Shown: piece after piece, positions 1 to 8,729 of the stretch
Layout of the letters: every line of letters starts with the position of its first letter
Position numbering within the stretch: the first letter of the stretch is position 1
Source: Pseudoxanthomonas suwonensis
Lineage (GTDB): Bacteria; Pseudomonadota; Gammaproteobacteria; Xanthomonadales; Xanthomonadaceae
Direction of reading: 5' to 3'
Assembly (NCBI RefSeq): GCF_000972865.1
Contig: NZ_CP011144.1
Location: forward strand, 1,550,001-1,614,000
Length of the DNA stretch: 64,000 bases
Made by a program: the position numbers and the translations under genes
The notes under the pieces: generated by a model
What the model was told of the DNA's origin: nothing
What the model saw: only the letters and a program-made list of their open reading frames with translations
Databases searched by the model: none

Positions 1-865
1 GCTCCCAGCGGTACGGGCCATACAGCTTCTCGGTGGCGGCGATCATCTGCTCGGTATCGGCGAACTCGGCGGTGGCGCGCTCGACCATCGCCGGCTCGGC
101 CCACACGCCGCTGCGCGCGGAGATCGGCTTGAACACCAGGTCGCCGGCGGCGATCGCCAGCAGGTACGACGGGATCGGCTGCGGCATCGAGAACACGTAC
201 TCGCCGTCACGCACCGCGGCCGGGTCGTTGTCGGCGCTCATCAGCACCATCACGTCGGGCCGGGTGTTGACCCTGGCGCTGTAGGTGAAGCGCACGCTCG
301 GGGTGTCCTGCAGCGGCACCCAGCTGCGCGCGTGGATCGCCTGCGACTGGCTGAACATGAAGGGCAACTCCTTGCCCTCGGTCATCGACGGCTCCAGCCA
401 CTGCAGGCCCGAGGCGGTCGGCGCGGTGTGGTAGCTGACGCGGATGCGCGGGTTGCGCTGCGGCGCCTCGATGGTCAGCTTGCTGCCGAACACCGGATCG
501 GCGTCAGCCAGCGTGAACGGCAGCGGTGCCCAGGCGCCGTCGGCCTCGCCGTCGACCTGCCGGATGGTCAGCTCGCGGGTGTCGAGCACCAGCGCGGTGG
601 CCTTGGGATCGGTCCAGTCCAAGGTGTAGGTGGCGGTGCCGGCCAGCTGCTTCTGGTCGAAGTCCAGGTTCAGGTCCAGGGCCAGGTCGGTGATCCGGAC
701 CTTGCCGGGCTCGGCGTAGGAGCTTTCGTCGTGGCGGCGCGCGGAAGCGGGGGCTTCCCTGGCGGGCTTGGCGGCGGGCTGGGCGTCGGCCGGACCGGCC
801 TTGTCGCCGGAGCAGCCGCTGGTGGCGGCGATCATGGCAAGGGAGAACAGGAGGGGAAAGCGCAT
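1..865 (-). CDS. M1-family zinc aminopeptidase, lipoprotein (C-terminus outside window)
   Basis: The reverse strand reads open from an ATG to the window edge, giving 288 residues of the N-terminal part of a leukotriene-A4-hydrolase-like M1 metallopeptidase. The first 18 residues form a lipoprotein signal (hydrophobic FPLLFSLAMIAA, then lipobox TSGC with Cys18), so the enzyme is probably lipid-anchored in the periplasm. The beta-saddle domain follows: strands such as LAGTATYTLDW, LQWLEPSMT, the phrase QAIHARSWVPLQDTPS, then YVFSMPQPIPSYLLAIAAGD near residue 230. The last readable residues, TEKLYGPYRWE, precede the GGMEN and HEXXH zinc motifs in this family, which would lie outside the window, so catalysis cannot be verified. 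Expected role: removal of N-terminal residues from imported or secreted peptides. Family assignment is firm; substrate is unknown. Confidence 0.85.
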   Translation of the reverse strand, partial: MRFPLLFSLAMIAATSGCSGDKAGPADAQPAAKPAREAPASARRHDESSYAEPGKVRITDLALDLNLDFDQKQLAGTATYTLDWTDPKATALVLDTRELTIRQVDGEADGAWAPLPFTLADADPVFGSKLTIEAPQRNPRIRVSYHTAPTASGLQWLEPSMTEGKELPFMFSQSQAIHARSWVPLQDTPSVRFTYSARVNTRPDVMVLMSADNDPAAVRDGEYVFSMPQPIPSYLLAIAAGDLVFKPISARSGVWAEPAMVERATAEFADTEQMIAATEKLYGPYRWE

Positions 866-1197
866 GCGGACATGGAGCCTGGATCGGGGAAGCGGGCAGT
901 TTACCTTGCACGCCCTGTCCGGCCGTTGACGCCCTGCCCGACCCGCGTCGCACTTTCTGCAGGAGCCGGGCTTGCGCGACGCCGTCGACACAGGCGACAT
1001 CCTCATGGTCCCGACGCCCGTGTCGCCGACTGAAGTCAGCTCCTACAGAAGAGCGGCCGCACCGGTGCTGTTGCAGGAGCCGGGTTCAGCCGGCGACCCG
1101 ACGCCGTCGGCCCAGGCGACTCCCTCGTGGTCCCGACGCCCGTGTCGCCAGCAAGCTGGGCTCCAAGGACAGGACCGACCGCGCGTCGCGCGGCACT
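866..1197. other. Intergenic stretch between M1 peptidase and ubiE
   Basis: No gene is seen here. Most of it is the REP-like repeat annotated separately. The 90 or so bases next to the peptidase gene presumably carry its promoter, but I cannot pick out a convincing -35/-10 pair. Confidence 0.6.
959..1174. repeat. REP-like inverted-pair repeat, two units (locus R1)
   Basis: Two copies of the family unit. Each has a hairpin headed by GTAGGAG (here partly CAGGAG), a spacer of about 40 bases rich in GACGCCGTCGG and GTCCCGACGCCCG, and an oppositely oriented hairpin ending CTCCTAC. Loop variants present are GGGTTCAGCC, GACTTCAGTC and, as its reverse complement, CCAGCAAGCTGG. Confidence 0.85.
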
Positions 1198-1959
1198 TCA
1201 GACCCTGTAGCCGGTATGCACCGCGACGATGCCGCCGCTGAGGTTGACGTAGCCGCAGCGCGACAGCCCCGCCGCTTCCATCATCGCCTGCAACTGCTCC
1301 TGCGGCGGATGCTGGCGGATGCTCTCGGCCAGGTACTGGTAGCTGCCGGCGTCGCCGGCGAACAGCTGGCCCAGCTTCGGCAGCACCTTGAACGAATGGA
1401 AGTCGTACAGCGGCTTGAACCAGTCCGCGCGCACTTCCGAGAACTCCAGCACGCGCGCCTGCCCACCCACCCGCAGCACCCGCGCGATCTCGCGCAGCGC
1501 CGCGTCCTTGTCGGTGACGTTGCGCAGGCCGAAGGCCATGGTCACCAGGTCGAAGCTGGCGTCCGGGAACGGCAGCTTCTCGGCGTTGCACTGCACGTAC
1601 TCCAGCCCGGCGACCAGGCCGCGGTCGGTCAGCCGGTCGCGGCCGACCGAGAGCATGCCGGCGTTGATGTCGCCAAGAACGATAGAGCCGGCCTCGCCCA
1701 CGCGCGGCTTGAGCAGCGCGGCGATGTCGCCGGTGCCGCCGGCCAGGTCGAGCACGCGGTCACCCGGCTTGGCCTGGCAGGTGGCGACGAAGTAGCGCTT
1801 CCACACCCGATGGATGCCCAGGCTCATCAGGTCGTTCATCAGGTCGTACTTGCCCGCGACCGAAGTGAAGACCTCGCCGACCAGCTTCTGCTTCTCGCCG
1901 GCCGGCACGTCCCTGAAGCCGAAATGGGTGGTGCCGCGCTCGTAGGGGGATTCGTTCAT
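1198..1959 (-). CDS. ubiE: Ubiquinone/menaquinone C-methyltransferase UbiE
   Basis: A 253-residue SAM-dependent methyltransferase of exactly the usual UbiE length. It methylates the ring carbon of 2-polyprenyl-6-methoxy-1,4-benzoquinol (and demethylmenaquinol where present). The N-terminus THFGFRDVPAGEKQKLVGEV is the family signature; motif I VLDLAGGTGDIA lies at residues 69-80, followed by GDINAGML, CNAEKLPFPDASFD and GLRNVTDKDAALRE. The longer open frame extends upstream, but the ATG chosen begins at the conserved MNESPYERGTTHFGF and has a CATAAT hexamer ending six bases upstream, suggesting a leaderless transcript. The divergent cytosine deaminase begins 88 bases away, so both promoters must share that gap. 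Confidence 0.95.
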   Translation of the reverse strand: MNESPYERGTTHFGFRDVPAGEKQKLVGEVFTSVAGKYDLMNDLMSLGIHRVWKRYFVATCQAKPGDRVLDLAGGTGDIAALLKPRVGEAGSIVLGDINAGMLSVGRDRLTDRGLVAGLEYVQCNAEKLPFPDASFDLVTMAFGLRNVTDKDAALREIARVLRVGGQARVLEFSEVRADWFKPLYDFHSFKVLPKLGQLFAGDAGSYQYLAESIRQHPPQEQLQAMMEAAGLSRCGYVNLSGGIVAVHTGYRV

Positions 1960-1965
1960 GCGCCG

Positions 1966-1971
1966 ATTATG
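1966..1971 (-). promoter_or_regulatory. -10-like hexamer 6 nt upstream of ubiE ATG
   Basis: CATAAT on the reverse strand, separated from the start codon by CGGCGC. Transcription initiating the usual distance downstream would begin at or next to the ATG. No Shine-Dalgarno sequence lies between. No good -35 is seen. Confidence 0.5.
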
Positions 1972-2047
1972 GCACCGGACGCCGACCACACGGGTGCAAC
2001 GGGCCGCTCGACGCGGCAGACTGGCGGCCCGTTCCGCCTGTGCCGCC

Positions 2048-2518
2048 ATGACCACGCCCGACTACCGCGCCATGCTCGCCGTCGCCGTCGCCGAAGCCCG
2101 CCAGGGCCTGGCCGAGGGCGGCATCCCGATCGGCGCGGCGCTGTTCGCCCGCGACGGCACCCTGCTCGGCAGCGGCCACAACCGTCGCATCCAGGAAGGC
2201 GACCCGTCGGTGCACGGCGAGACCGACGCCTTCCGCAAGGCCGGCCGCCAGCGCTCCTACCGCGACACGATCATGGTCACCACCCTGTCGCCGTGCTGGT
2301 ACTGCAGCGGCCTGGTGCGCCAGTTCGGCATCGGCACCGTAGTGATGGGCGAATCGGTCAATTTCCACGGCGGCCACGACTGGCTGCGAGAGCATGGTGT
2401 GGACGTGGTCGACCTGGCCGACCCGGAATGCATCGCCATGCTGGGCAACTGGATCGCCGCCCATCCGGAGGTGTGGCACGAGGACATCGGCGAGGACGAC
2501 GACTGCGGCGGCCATTGA
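2048..2518 (+). CDS. Cytosine deaminase, yeast Fcy1-like zinc deaminase
   Basis: A 156-residue cytidine/deoxycytidylate-deaminase-fold protein. Zinc ligands and the general acid are visible as HGE (His56, Glu58) and SPCWYC (Cys83, Cys86). It is unusually close to yeast cytosine deaminase rather than to TadA or CodA: the stretch VVMGESVNFHGGHDWLREHG followed by VDVVDLADPECIAML and ending WHEDIGE parallels the Fcy1 core VVGENVNF...VVVDDERC...WFEDIGE. Predicted reaction: hydrolytic deamination of cytosine to uracil (pyrimidine salvage); related bases cannot be excluded. Start chosen at MTTPDYRAML because upstream codons lack family similarity. It is divergent from ubiE and convergent with hslU. 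There is no partner permease nearby. Confidence 0.82.
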   Translation: MTTPDYRAMLAVAVAEARQGLAEGGIPIGAALFARDGTLLGSGHNRRIQEGDPSVHGETDAFRKAGRQRSYRDTIMVTTLSPCWYCSGLVRQFGIGTVVMGESVNFHGGHDWLREHGVDVVDLADPECIAMLGNWIAAHPEVWHEDIGEDDDCGGH

Positions 2519-2549
2519 GCGCCGCCGCGCCGTCCCGCGGCGACGCGGG

Positions 2550-3914
2550 TCAGAGGATGTAGCGGCTCAGGTCCGGGTCCTGCACCAGTTCGCCCAGGTG
2601 CGCATCGACGTAGCCACGGTCGACAGTGACCGCCTGGCCGTCGCGGTCGGGTGCCTCGTAGCTGAGCGTGTCGAGCAGGCGCTCGAGCACGGTGTGCAGG
2701 CGGCGCGCGCCGATGTTCTCCTGGCGCTCGTTGACCTGCGCGGCGATCTCGGCGAGGCGGTCGACGGCGTCGGCGGTGAACGCCAGCTTCACCCCTTCGG
2801 TGGCCATCAGTTCCACGTACTGGCGGGTCAGCGCGGCCCTGGGCTCGGTGAGGATGCGGACGAAATCGTCCTTGCTCAGCGCCGACAGCTCGACCCGGAT
2901 CGGGAAGCGGCCCTGCAGTTCCGGGATCAGGTCGGACGGCTTGGCCAGGTGGAACGCGCCGCTGGCAATGAACAGGATGTGGTCGGTCTTGACCGTGCCG
3001 TACTTGGTGGAGACGTTGGAGCCCTCGACCAGCGGCAGCAGGTCGCGCTGCACGCCCTCGCGGCTGACATCGCCGCCGCCGACGTTCTCGCCGCGCTTGG
3101 CGACCTTGTCGATCTCGTCGATGAAGACGATGCCGTGCTGCTCGCAGGCCTCGACCGCCTGGGCGCGGATCTCGTCCTCGTTGACCAGCCTGCCCGCCTC
3201 TTCCTCGATCAGGTGCGGGCGCGCGGCCTTGATCGTCACCGTGCGCTTCTGCGACTTGCCGCCGCCGAGGTTGGCGAACATCTGCCGCAGCTGCTGGCCC
3301 ATCTCCTCCATGCCCGGCGGGGTCATGATGTCCACGCCGGCATTGGCCGCCAGCTCCAGCTCGATTTCGCGCTCGTCCAGTTCGCCGGCACGCAGCATCC
3401 TGCGGAACTTGGCGCGGGTGGAGTCCTCGGGGCCGGAGACCTGCACTTCGGCACGCGCCTCCGGATCGAAACCCATCGCCGGCGCACGCCGCGGCAACAG
3501 CGCATCGAGGATGCGGTCCTCGGCGCGCTCCTCGGCCTGCAGGCGCACCCGGGTCTTGGCCTGCTCGCGGTACATCTTCACCGCGGTGTCGGCCAGGTCG
3601 CGCACGATCTGCTCCACGTCCTTGCCGACGTAGCCGACCTCGGTGAAACGGGTGGCCTCGACCTTGACGAACGGGGCGTTGGCCAGCGTCGCCAGCCGCC
3701 GCGCGATCTCGGTCTTGCCCACGCCGGTGGGGCCGATCATCAGGATGTTCTTGGGCATGACCTCGTTGCGCAGCTCCGGCTCGAGCTGCATGCGCCGCCA
3801 GCGGTTGCGCAGGGCGATAGCCACCGCGCGCTTGGCCGACTGCTGGCCGATGATGTGGCGGTCCAGTTCCTGCACGATCTCGCGCGGGGTCATGGTGGTG
3901 TTGGTGTCGGGCAT
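2550..3914 (-). CDS. hslU: ATP-dependent protease HslUV, ATPase subunit HslU
   Basis: A 454-residue AAA+ unfoldase, the hexameric partner of HslV in the cytoplasm. The N-terminus [16 protein letters not shown] is family-typical, Walker [10 protein letters not shown] starts at residue 61, and Walker [16 protein letters not shown] lies near residue 265. An intermediate (I) domain of about 130 residues (roughly 110-240) separates them and contains the [20 protein letters not shown] segment. The C-terminus DPDLSRYIL is the tail that inserts into HslV to activate it. It is transcribed after hslV on the same strand, with an 81-base gap occupied by a short REP-like hairpin pair. Confidence 0.97.
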   Translation of the reverse strand: MPDTNTTMTPREIVQELDRHIIGQQSAKRAVAIALRNRWRRMQLEPELRNEVMPKNILMIGPTGVGKTEIARRLATLANAPFVKVEATRFTEVGYVGKDVEQIVRDLADTAVKMYREQAKTRVRLQAEERAEDRILDALLPRRAPAMGFDPEARAEVQVSGPEDSTRAKFRRMLRAGELDEREIELELAANAGVDIMTPPGMEEMGQQLRQMFANLGGGKSQKRTVTIKAARPHLIEEEAGRLVNEDEIRAQAVEACEQHGIVFIDEIDKVAKRGENVGGGDVSREGVQRDLLPLVEGSNVSTKYGTVKTDHILFIASGAFHLAKPSDLIPELQGRFPIRVELSALSKDDFVRILTEPRAALTRQYVELMATEGVKLAFTADAVDRLAEIAAQVNERQENIGARRLHTVLERLLDTLSYEAPDRDGQAVTVDRGYVDAHLGELVQDPDLSRYIL

Positions 3915-3925
3915 GGGATTCGTTT

Positions 3926-3998
3926 CTGTAGGGAGCGGCGTGGGCCGCGACAGACGGAACGGGGGCGGAAACGGAGATCGCGGCTCGCGCCGCTCCTA
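3926..3998. repeat. Short REP-like inverted pair between hslV and hslU
   Basis: CTGTAGGGAGCGGCG at the left and GCGCCGCTCCTACAG at the right form inverted GTAG-headed ends. The right-hand CTA is also the reverse-strand TAG stop of hslV, so the repeat terminus overlaps the end of the coding sequence. Confidence 0.65.
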
Positions 3999-4547
3999 CA
4001 GTTCCTCGACCACCACGTTGCGGTTGGTGTAGATGCAGATGTCGCCGGCGATGTTCAGCGCTTCGACCGCGATGGACTTCGCGTCCAGCGCGGTGTGCGC
4101 CAGCAGCGCGCGCGCGGCCGACAGCGCGTAGCTGCCGCCGGAGCCGATGGCGATGAGCCCGTCCTCCGGCTCGATCACGTCGCCGGTGCCGCTGATGATC
4201 AGCGAAGTGTCCTGGTCGGCCACCGCCAGCAGCGCCTCGAGCTTTCCGTAGCGGCGATCGGTGCGCCAGTCCTTGGCCAGTTCCACCGCGGCGCGCTGCA
4301 GCTGGCCGTGCTTTTCGAGCTTGGCCTCGAACAGTTCGAACAGGGTAAAGGCGTCGGCAGCCGCGCCGGCGAAGCCCGCCAGCACCTGGCCGTCGCGGCC
4401 CAGGCGGCGCACCTTGCGCGCATTGCCCTTCATCACCGTGTGGCCGAGGGTGACCTGGCCGTCGCCGGCCACGGCGACCTTGCCGTCACGGCGCACGGAA
4501 ATGATGGTGGTGGCGTGGAACACGTGGGGGTTCTGGCTGGGGTCCAT
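3996..4547 (-). CDS. hslV: ATP-dependent protease HslUV, peptidase subunit HslV
   Basis: A 183-residue threonine peptidase of the proteasome beta-subunit fold. A 12-residue propeptide ([12 protein letters not shown], the form known in Xanthomonas) precedes the catalytic Thr13 of [39 protein letters not shown] and [15 protein letters not shown] are the other conserved blocks. The start is the ATG preceded by GGAGG on the reverse strand; the longer open frame upstream is the shadow of xerC. The TAG stop lies within a REP-like terminus. Together with hslU it forms the heat-shock HslUV protease. Confidence 0.96.
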   Translation of the reverse strand: MDPSQNPHVFHATTIISVRRDGKVAVAGDGQVTLGHTVMKGNARKVRRLGRDGQVLAGFAGAAADAFTLFELFEAKLEKHGQLQRAAVELAKDWRTDRRYGKLEALLAVADQDTSLIISGTGDVIEPEDGLIAIGSGGSYALSAARALLAHTALDAKSIAVEALNIAGDICIYTNRNVVVEEL

Positions 4548-4641
4548 GCGGCCTCCGGGAAGCTGTCCCGGTGACTTGGGGGCGGTCCGGCGGGCGATCA
4601 AGCCCGGCAGGGCATGGCATCGGCCGGTCATACCTCCCCAT

Positions 4642-4736
4642 CCCCGTCGTCCCGGCGTAGGCCGGGATCCAGTGACTTGTCCGCGTGGGTGCAGAAGCAA
4701 AGGCGCTGGGTCCCGGCCTACGCCGGGACGACGGGG
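4642..4736. repeat. Long inverted repeat, GTCGTCCCGG family, copy 1
   Basis: The left arm CCCCGTCGTCCCGGCGTAGG continues CCGGGATCCAG; the right arm begins CTGGGTCCCGGCCTACGCCG and ends GGACGACGGGG. Arms of about 31 bases are complementary with a single difference and enclose about 33 bases. A sequence-related copy lies upstream of slt at 46.6 kb. It sits in the xerC-hslV gap and could act as a transcript-end hairpin for xerC or as an RNA-stability element. Confidence 0.85.
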
Positions 4737-4818
4737 CCTGAGGGGCGACGCTCCCGTCCTGGTTTCCTTTTTCTGTTTCCCGTTTCGCATCGCGCCCGAC
4801 GAGCGGTCGCGATGCCCG

Positions 4819-5706
4819 TTACGCGCCCGCCTTCTTCCGCTTGGCGCGCGGATGCGCCGCGTCGTAGACCTTGGCCAGGTGCTGGAAGTCGAGGTGGGTG
4901 TAGATCTGGGTGGTGGCGATGTCGGCGTGGCCGAGCAGTTCCTGCACGCCGCGCAGGTCGCCGGAGGATTCCAGCACGTGGCTGGCGAAGCTGTGCCGCA
5001 GCATGTGCGGGTGCACGTGCTTGAACAGGCCCTGGCGTGCGGCCAGCTGGCGGATGCGGATCTGCACCGCGCGCTGGCTGATCGGCCCGGCGCCACGGCC
5101 GGGAAAGACGAAGGCGTCGGCCCCGGCGCCGGTGGAGGCGCGCCATTCCTCCAGCGCGCGCCGCGCATGCGAGCCGACCGGCACGCTGCGCTGCTTGGCG
5201 CCCTTGCCCAGCACCGTGACCAGGCCGACATCCAGTTGCAGGTCGCTCCAGCGCAGCGCGCACAGCTCGCTCAGGCGCAGGCCGGAGGAATAGAACAGTT
5301 CCAGCAGCGCGCGGTCGCGCAGGCCCAGCGGCGCGTCGGTCGGCACCTCGACCAGGCGCACCGCTTCGTCCACGTCCAGCACCTGCGGCAGCCGGCGCGG
5401 CGCCTTGGGCGCGCGCAGGCCGGCGGCGGGACTGGCGGGGATCGCGCCGTTCTTCAGCAGCCAGGCGTAGTAGCTGCGGCAGGCCGACAGGCGCCGCTGC
5501 AGGCTCTTGGGCGACAGCCCGCGGCGGTGTTCGGTGGCGACGAACTCGCGCAGGTGGGCACTGTCCAGACCCGCCGGTTCACCGGCGCCGTGTGCCTGCG
5601 CCCAGCCGGCCAGCGCGTCGAGGTCGCGGCGGTAGGCATCGAGCGTATGCGCCGACATTGCCCGTTCCACGCGCAGGTGATCGAGGAAATCGTCGATGCC
5701 GTTCAT
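4819..5706 (-). CDS. xerC: Tyrosine recombinase XerC
   Basis: A 295-residue site-specific recombinase that, with XerD and FtsK, resolves chromosome dimers at dif. The N-terminal SAM-like core-binding domain spans about residues 1-85. The catalytic domain carries Arg144 (SGLRLSEL), Lys168 (LGKGAK), His234 and Arg237 ([12 protein letters not shown]), His260 (LLGHADI) and the nucleophile Tyr269 (TTQIYTHLD). XerC rather than XerD is supported by the [16 protein letters not shown] wording and by position directly downstream of the DUF484 gene and upstream of hslVU, a conserved gammaproteobacterial order. Start chosen at [15 protein letters not shown]; upstream residues come from repeats. Confidence 0.94.
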   Translation of the reverse strand: MNGIDDFLDHLRVERAMSAHTLDAYRRDLDALAGWAQAHGAGEPAGLDSAHLREFVATEHRRGLSPKSLQRRLSACRSYYAWLLKNGAIPASPAAGLRAPKAPRRLPQVLDVDEAVRLVEVPTDAPLGLRDRALLELFYSSGLRLSELCALRWSDLQLDVGLVTVLGKGAKQRSVPVGSHARRALEEWRASTGAGADAFVFPGRGAGPISQRAVQIRIRQLAARQGLFKHVHPHMLRHSFASHVLESSGDLRGVQELLGHADIATTQIYTHLDFQHLAKVYDAAHPRAKRKKAGA

Positions 5707-6065
5707 CCGGGAAGGGAGCCGCCGCGCATGCGCGCATGATGCGCGCAAACCGCGGTGGGCGCGAACGTGCCTGCCTTGCACCGCTCGTCCTTCTGTATGC
5801 CCGCGACGCGACGACGCCGGCACGGGCGACGCCCTCGTGATCCCGACGCCCGTGTCGCCGACTGAAGTCGGCTCCTACAGAGAGCGGTCGCGCCGCAGCT
5901 GTTGTAGGAGCCGGGTTCAGCCGGCGACCCGACGCCGTCGGCACAAGCGACGCCCTCATGGTCCCGACGCCCGTGTCGCCAGCAAGCTGGGCTCCTGCAG
6001 ACGGTATGCAGGCCGAGCCATGCGGATGCGGCTCCCCGGCGACCGCAAGGATCGCCGCCGCGCGG
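5707..6065. other. Intergenic stretch between xerC and the DUF484 gene
   Basis: No gene is recognisable. It separates two genes that are usually adjacent, and it is largely filled by REP-like locus R2; the remaining bases next to xerC show no clear promoter. Confidence 0.6.
5815..6000. repeat. REP-like inverted-pair repeat (locus R2)
   Basis: It reads a partial unit ending GACTGAAGTCGGCTCCTAC, then a complete unit beginning GTAGGAGCCGGGTTCAGCC and ending with the CCAGCAAGCTGG variant and CTCCTGCAG. The linker AGAGCGGTCGCGCCGCAGCTG matches the linker in the 16.2 kb tandem array. Confidence 0.85.
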
Positions 6066-6740
6066 TCAGTCGCCGAACCGCTCCAGCGCCACCACCAGGG
6101 ACTCGCCCATCATCCGCAGGAACAGCGTGCCCATGCCCGGGTAGAAGCGGTTGGGGTCGTGGCTGCCGACCGCGACCAGGCCCACGCCAGTCAGCGCCAA
6201 CAGCGCGCTGGACTGCACGTCCTCCTGGCGCAGGCCGTACAGGATCGCGTTCTTCTCCGCCTGCAGGCGCCCGCACAGCGGCTCGCCGTCGCGCAGCGCG
6301 TCGCGGAACGGGGCCAGCTCCGGCTCGCCTTCGCCGCGCACCTGCAGCCACTCGGCGTCCTCCATCCCGGCCACCGGGCGGAACGAGACGATCCGCACCA
6401 GGTCGCCGTTGAAGTCCTCGGCCAGCGAGGCGGCCATCGCGCGCAGGGTGTCGGCGTAGTTGTCCTGGCGCATCAGCGACAGGGTCAACTGGTGGGTGCG
6501 CACCGCCAGCCGCTCGTTGTCCTGGGCGTTGGCCGACAGTTCGGCCAGCCGCCGCGATAACTCGCGGTTCTTGTCGCGCAGCACTTCCAGCTGGTAGCTG
6601 GCCAGCGAGGCGGTGCGGCCGTCGTCGCGCGGCACCACCAGGCTCAGGGCCAGGTCCGGGAACTGCTTGAGGAAGCCCGGGTGCCGGCGCAGCCACGCCG
6701 CGACCTCGTGCGCGCCCAGCTTGTCCTGTGTCTCGCTCAT
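6066..6740 (-). CDS. DUF484 family protein
   Basis: A 224-residue cytoplasmic protein of the DUF484 family, a GAF-like fold conserved between dapF and xerC in gammaproteobacteria; biochemical role not established. Visible features: [18 protein letters not shown] near the N-terminus, a probable coiled coil at about residues 40-90 ([20 protein letters not shown]), and [19 protein letters not shown] with [17 protein letters not shown] at the C-terminus. The start chosen overlaps the dapF stop as ATGA, implying translational coupling; an ATG three codons earlier is the alternative. Confidence 0.88.
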   Translation of the reverse strand: MSETQDKLGAHEVAAWLRRHPGFLKQFPDLALSLVVPRDDGRTASLASYQLEVLRDKNRELSRRLAELSANAQDNERLAVRTHQLTLSLMRQDNYADTLRAMAASLAEDFNGDLVRIVSFRPVAGMEDAEWLQVRGEGEPELAPFRDALRDGEPLCGRLQAEKNAILYGLRQEDVQSSALLALTGVGLVAVGSHDPNRFYPGMGTLFLRMMGESLVVALERFGD

Positions 6741-7576
6741 GCCTGCCATTCCCCTTCGAATACGAACGCCGCCGGTCCGGCCATGATGACCTGCGCATCA
6801 TCGGCCGGCCAGCGGATGTGCAGGTCGCCGCCGGGCAGCGACACGGTGGCCTCGCGCGCCAGGCGCCCGCGCCGCACCAGCGAAGCCACCGCCGCGCAGG
6901 CGCCGCTGCCGCAGGCCAGGGTCTCGCCGACGCCGCGCTCGTACACGCGCAGGCGGATGCGGTCCGGCGCCAGCACCTGGGCGAAGCCGACGTTGCAGGA
7001 CTGCGGGAAGGCGGCTGAACGCTGCAGCTCCGGTCCGAGCCGGGCCACATCGGCGGCGACCGCGTCGGCGACTTCGATCACCACGTGCGGGTTGCCCATC
7101 GAGACCGCGCCGAACGCCACGCGGGTGCCGTTCAGGTCCAGCGCGTATTCGGCCTGCTCCGCGGCGAAGCCGGCCAGCGGCACGTCGGCCGGAGCGAAGC
7201 GCGGCACGCCCATGGCGATGGCGTAGCGGTCGCCGCCCAGGTTCTCCACCTCGTGCGCCGCCACCGGGCTGTCCACGGTGAAGCGTGGGCCGGCGGCGGT
7301 GCCGTCGCGCACCAGCCATGCCGCCACGCAGCGCGCGCCGTTGCCGCACTGGCCCGAGGCGCTGCCGTCGGCGTTCCAGATGCCGTAGGCGGCCACCGCG
7401 CCGGGACTGCGCGGCGGCTCGATGGTCAGGATCTGGTCGCAGCCCACGCCGGTGTGGCGGTCGGCCAGCCGCGCCGCCAGCGCGGCATCGGGTGGCGGTG
7501 CACCGTCGCGCAGGTCGATGACGACGAAGTCGTTGCCGGCGCCGTGCATCTTGCTGAAGCGCAATGGCTCAGCCAT
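6737..7576 (-). CDS. dapF: Diaminopimelate epimerase
   Basis: A 279-residue enzyme converting LL- to meso-diaminopimelate for lysine and peptidoglycan synthesis. Both catalytic cysteines are present: Cys77 in [10 protein letters not shown] and Cys222 in LACGSGACA. The N-terminus [15 protein letters not shown] and the block [12 protein letters not shown] are canonical. The start overlaps the end of the upstream lptM-like gene by eight bases, and the stop overlaps the DUF484 start, so lptM, dapF and the DUF484 gene read as one operon. Confidence 0.96.
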   Translation of the reverse strand: MAEPLRFSKMHGAGNDFVVIDLRDGAPPPDAALAARLADRHTGVGCDQILTIEPPRSPGAVAAYGIWNADGSASGQCGNGARCVAAWLVRDGTAAGPRFTVDSPVAAHEVENLGGDRYAIAMGVPRFAPADVPLAGFAAEQAEYALDLNGTRVAFGAVSMGNPHVVIEVADAVAADVARLGPELQRSAAFPQSCNVGFAQVLAPDRIRLRVYERGVGETLACGSGACAAVASLVRRGRLAREATVSLPGGDLHIRWPADDAQVIMAGPAAFVFEGEWQA

Positions 7577-7784
7577 CCGCGTCGGCGCCCGGATCGTCCG
7601 CCGCGTCCGCGTCGGTCGGGTCCTGCAGGGCGGGATCCGTGGCCGGCTCGGCGGCCGGGGGCGGCACCGGCACCTCCTGCTCGGCGGGTACCGGCTCCTG
7701 CGGCATCACCAGCGGACCCTTGTTGCCGCAGGCGGCCAGCGCCAGCGCGACGGCAGCGGCGGAGAGAACTGTCTTGGTGTTCAT
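7569..7784 (-). CDS. lptM: LptM-like small lipoprotein (YifL family)
   Basis: A 71-residue lipoprotein. A signal peptide ends at the lipobox LAAC (Cys19), immediately followed by GNKGPL, the hallmark of the YifL/LptM family, whose E. coli member assists oxidative assembly of the LptD-LptE lipopolysaccharide translocon. The rest is proline-, alanine- and aspartate-rich and acidic, as in other family members. Its position upstream of dapF is the standard one. A TATACT hexamer ends eight bases before the ATG, suggesting a leaderless operon transcript. Confidence 0.85.
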   Translation of the reverse strand: MNTKTVLSAAAVALALAACGNKGPLVMPQEPVPAEQEVPVPPPAAEPATDPALQDPTDADAADDPGADADG

Positions 7785-7792
7785 GCGCCCGA

Positions 7793-7798
7793 AGTATA
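7793..7798 (-). promoter_or_regulatory. -10-like hexamer 8 nt upstream of lptM ATG
   Basis: TATACT on the reverse strand, five of six matches to the sigma70 -10 consensus, with only eight bases to the ATG and no ribosome-binding site between. It probably drives the lptM-dapF-DUF484 operon. Confidence 0.55.
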
Positions 7799-7837
7799 GC
7801 GAGGCGATGGCAAGGCGCCGTATGCGGCGCCCGCCTT

Positions 7838-8057
7838 TGTAGGAGCACAGCTTGCTGGCGACACGGGCGTCGGAAACGCGGGGGCGTCGCCTGGGCCGAC
7901 GGCGTCGGGTCGCCGGCTGAACCCGGCTCCTACAACAGCACCGGCGCGGCCACTCTCCTGTAGGAGCTGACTTCAGTCGGCGACACGGGCGTCGGGATCA
8001 TGAGGCCGTCGCCTGTGCCGACGGCGTCACGTCGCGGGCAAACCCGGCTCCTACAAA
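7838..8057. repeat. REP-like inverted-pair repeat, two units (locus R3)
   Basis: Units run GTAGGAGCACAGCTTGCTGG to CGGCTCCTAC, then GTAGGAGCTGACTTCAGTCG to CCCGGCTCCTAC. At the right edge the terminal CTAC overlaps the reverse-strand stop codon of the DUF454 gene. Confidence 0.85.
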
Positions 8058-8464
8058 GGCGAGTCCGGGCCGGCCGGGGGTGGTTCGGGGCGCAGCCACA
8101 ACCAGGTGCCGACCACGGTCATGCAGCCGATCGGCAGGAACACCATCCAGGCCCGGTGCGAAGGCACTGCGACCATCACCAGCAGCAACAGCACCGCGCA
8201 GGCCAGCATGGTCCAGGTCGCCGCCCATTTCGCCCGCCGCGGCACCGCACGGTGCTCGCGCCAGGCCAGGATCATCGGGCCGAAGGTCGGGTGCGCCAGC
8301 AGCCGCTGTTCCAGGCGCTTGGATCCACGCGCCGCGGCCCAGGCCGCGATGATCACGAATACCGTGGTCGGCAGCCCCGGCACGAAGATGCCGACGATGC
8401 CCACGCCCAGGCTGGCGTAGGCCAGCAGCCACCATGCCCAGCGGAAGCGTCGGCGCTCGTTCAT
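8051..8464 (-). CDS. DUF454 (YbaN-type) inner-membrane protein
   Basis: A 137-residue membrane protein of the DUF454 family, function unknown. The N-terminal half contains the family motif VGIVGIFVPGLPTTVFVIIA within two hydrophobic segments (about residues 10-45), followed by SKRLEQRLLAHPTFGPMI and further membrane segments at about 80-125. The TAG stop is contributed by the terminal GTAG of an adjoining REP-like repeat, so the last few residues (PEPPPAGPDSPL) may have been reset by repeat insertion. The start codon has a TATGAT hexamer eight bases upstream. Confidence 0.85.
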   Translation of the reverse strand: MNERRRFRWAWWLLAYASLGVGIVGIFVPGLPTTVFVIIAAWAAARGSKRLEQRLLAHPTFGPMILAWREHRAVPRRAKWAATWTMLACAVLLLLVMVAVPSHRAWMVFLPIGCMTVVGTWLWLRPEPPPAGPDSPL

Positions 8465-8472
8465 CGGCGCAC

Positions 8473-8478
8473 ATCATA
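8473..8478 (-). promoter_or_regulatory. -10-like hexamer 8 nt upstream of the DUF454 ATG
   Basis: TATGAT on the reverse strand, separated from the ATG by GTGCGCCG; no ribosome-binding site fits in between. Confidence 0.5.
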
Positions 8479-8495
8479 GGCGCCCGGGCTTGGTT

Positions 8496-8710
8496 CTTCC
8501 GCAGCAGCCCGGCTTGCTGGCGACACGGGCGCGGAACCACGCCATGAGGCGACATGCCTGCCAGGGGTGAGGAACGCGCCGCCGCGCGCGACGCAGGCGA
8601 AACGCTCGGGTCTTGCCTTGGTCGGTTGTGTCGACAGCGTCGGGTCGCCGATGAATCGGCTCCTACCACGACACGGGCGTTGGAATCACGGGGCCATCGC
8701 CCGTGCCGGC
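8496..8710. repeat. Degenerate REP-like repeat (locus R4)
   Basis: Recognisable pieces are CAGCCCGGCTTGCTGGCGAC, GTCGGGTCGCCGATGAATCG followed by GCTCCTACCAC, and ACACGGGCGTTGGAATCACG. The unit is disrupted in the middle, so it looks like an older copy. Confidence 0.6.
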
Positions 8711-8729
8711 GGCACGGGCGACGCCGGCA

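Noticed and set aside
2394..4574. A 726-residue forward frame opposite hslU and hslV
   Set aside because: Antisense shadow caused by high-GC codon bias; composition is His/Arg/Ala/Gly-rich with no motif, whereas hslU and hslV on the other strand are unmistakable.
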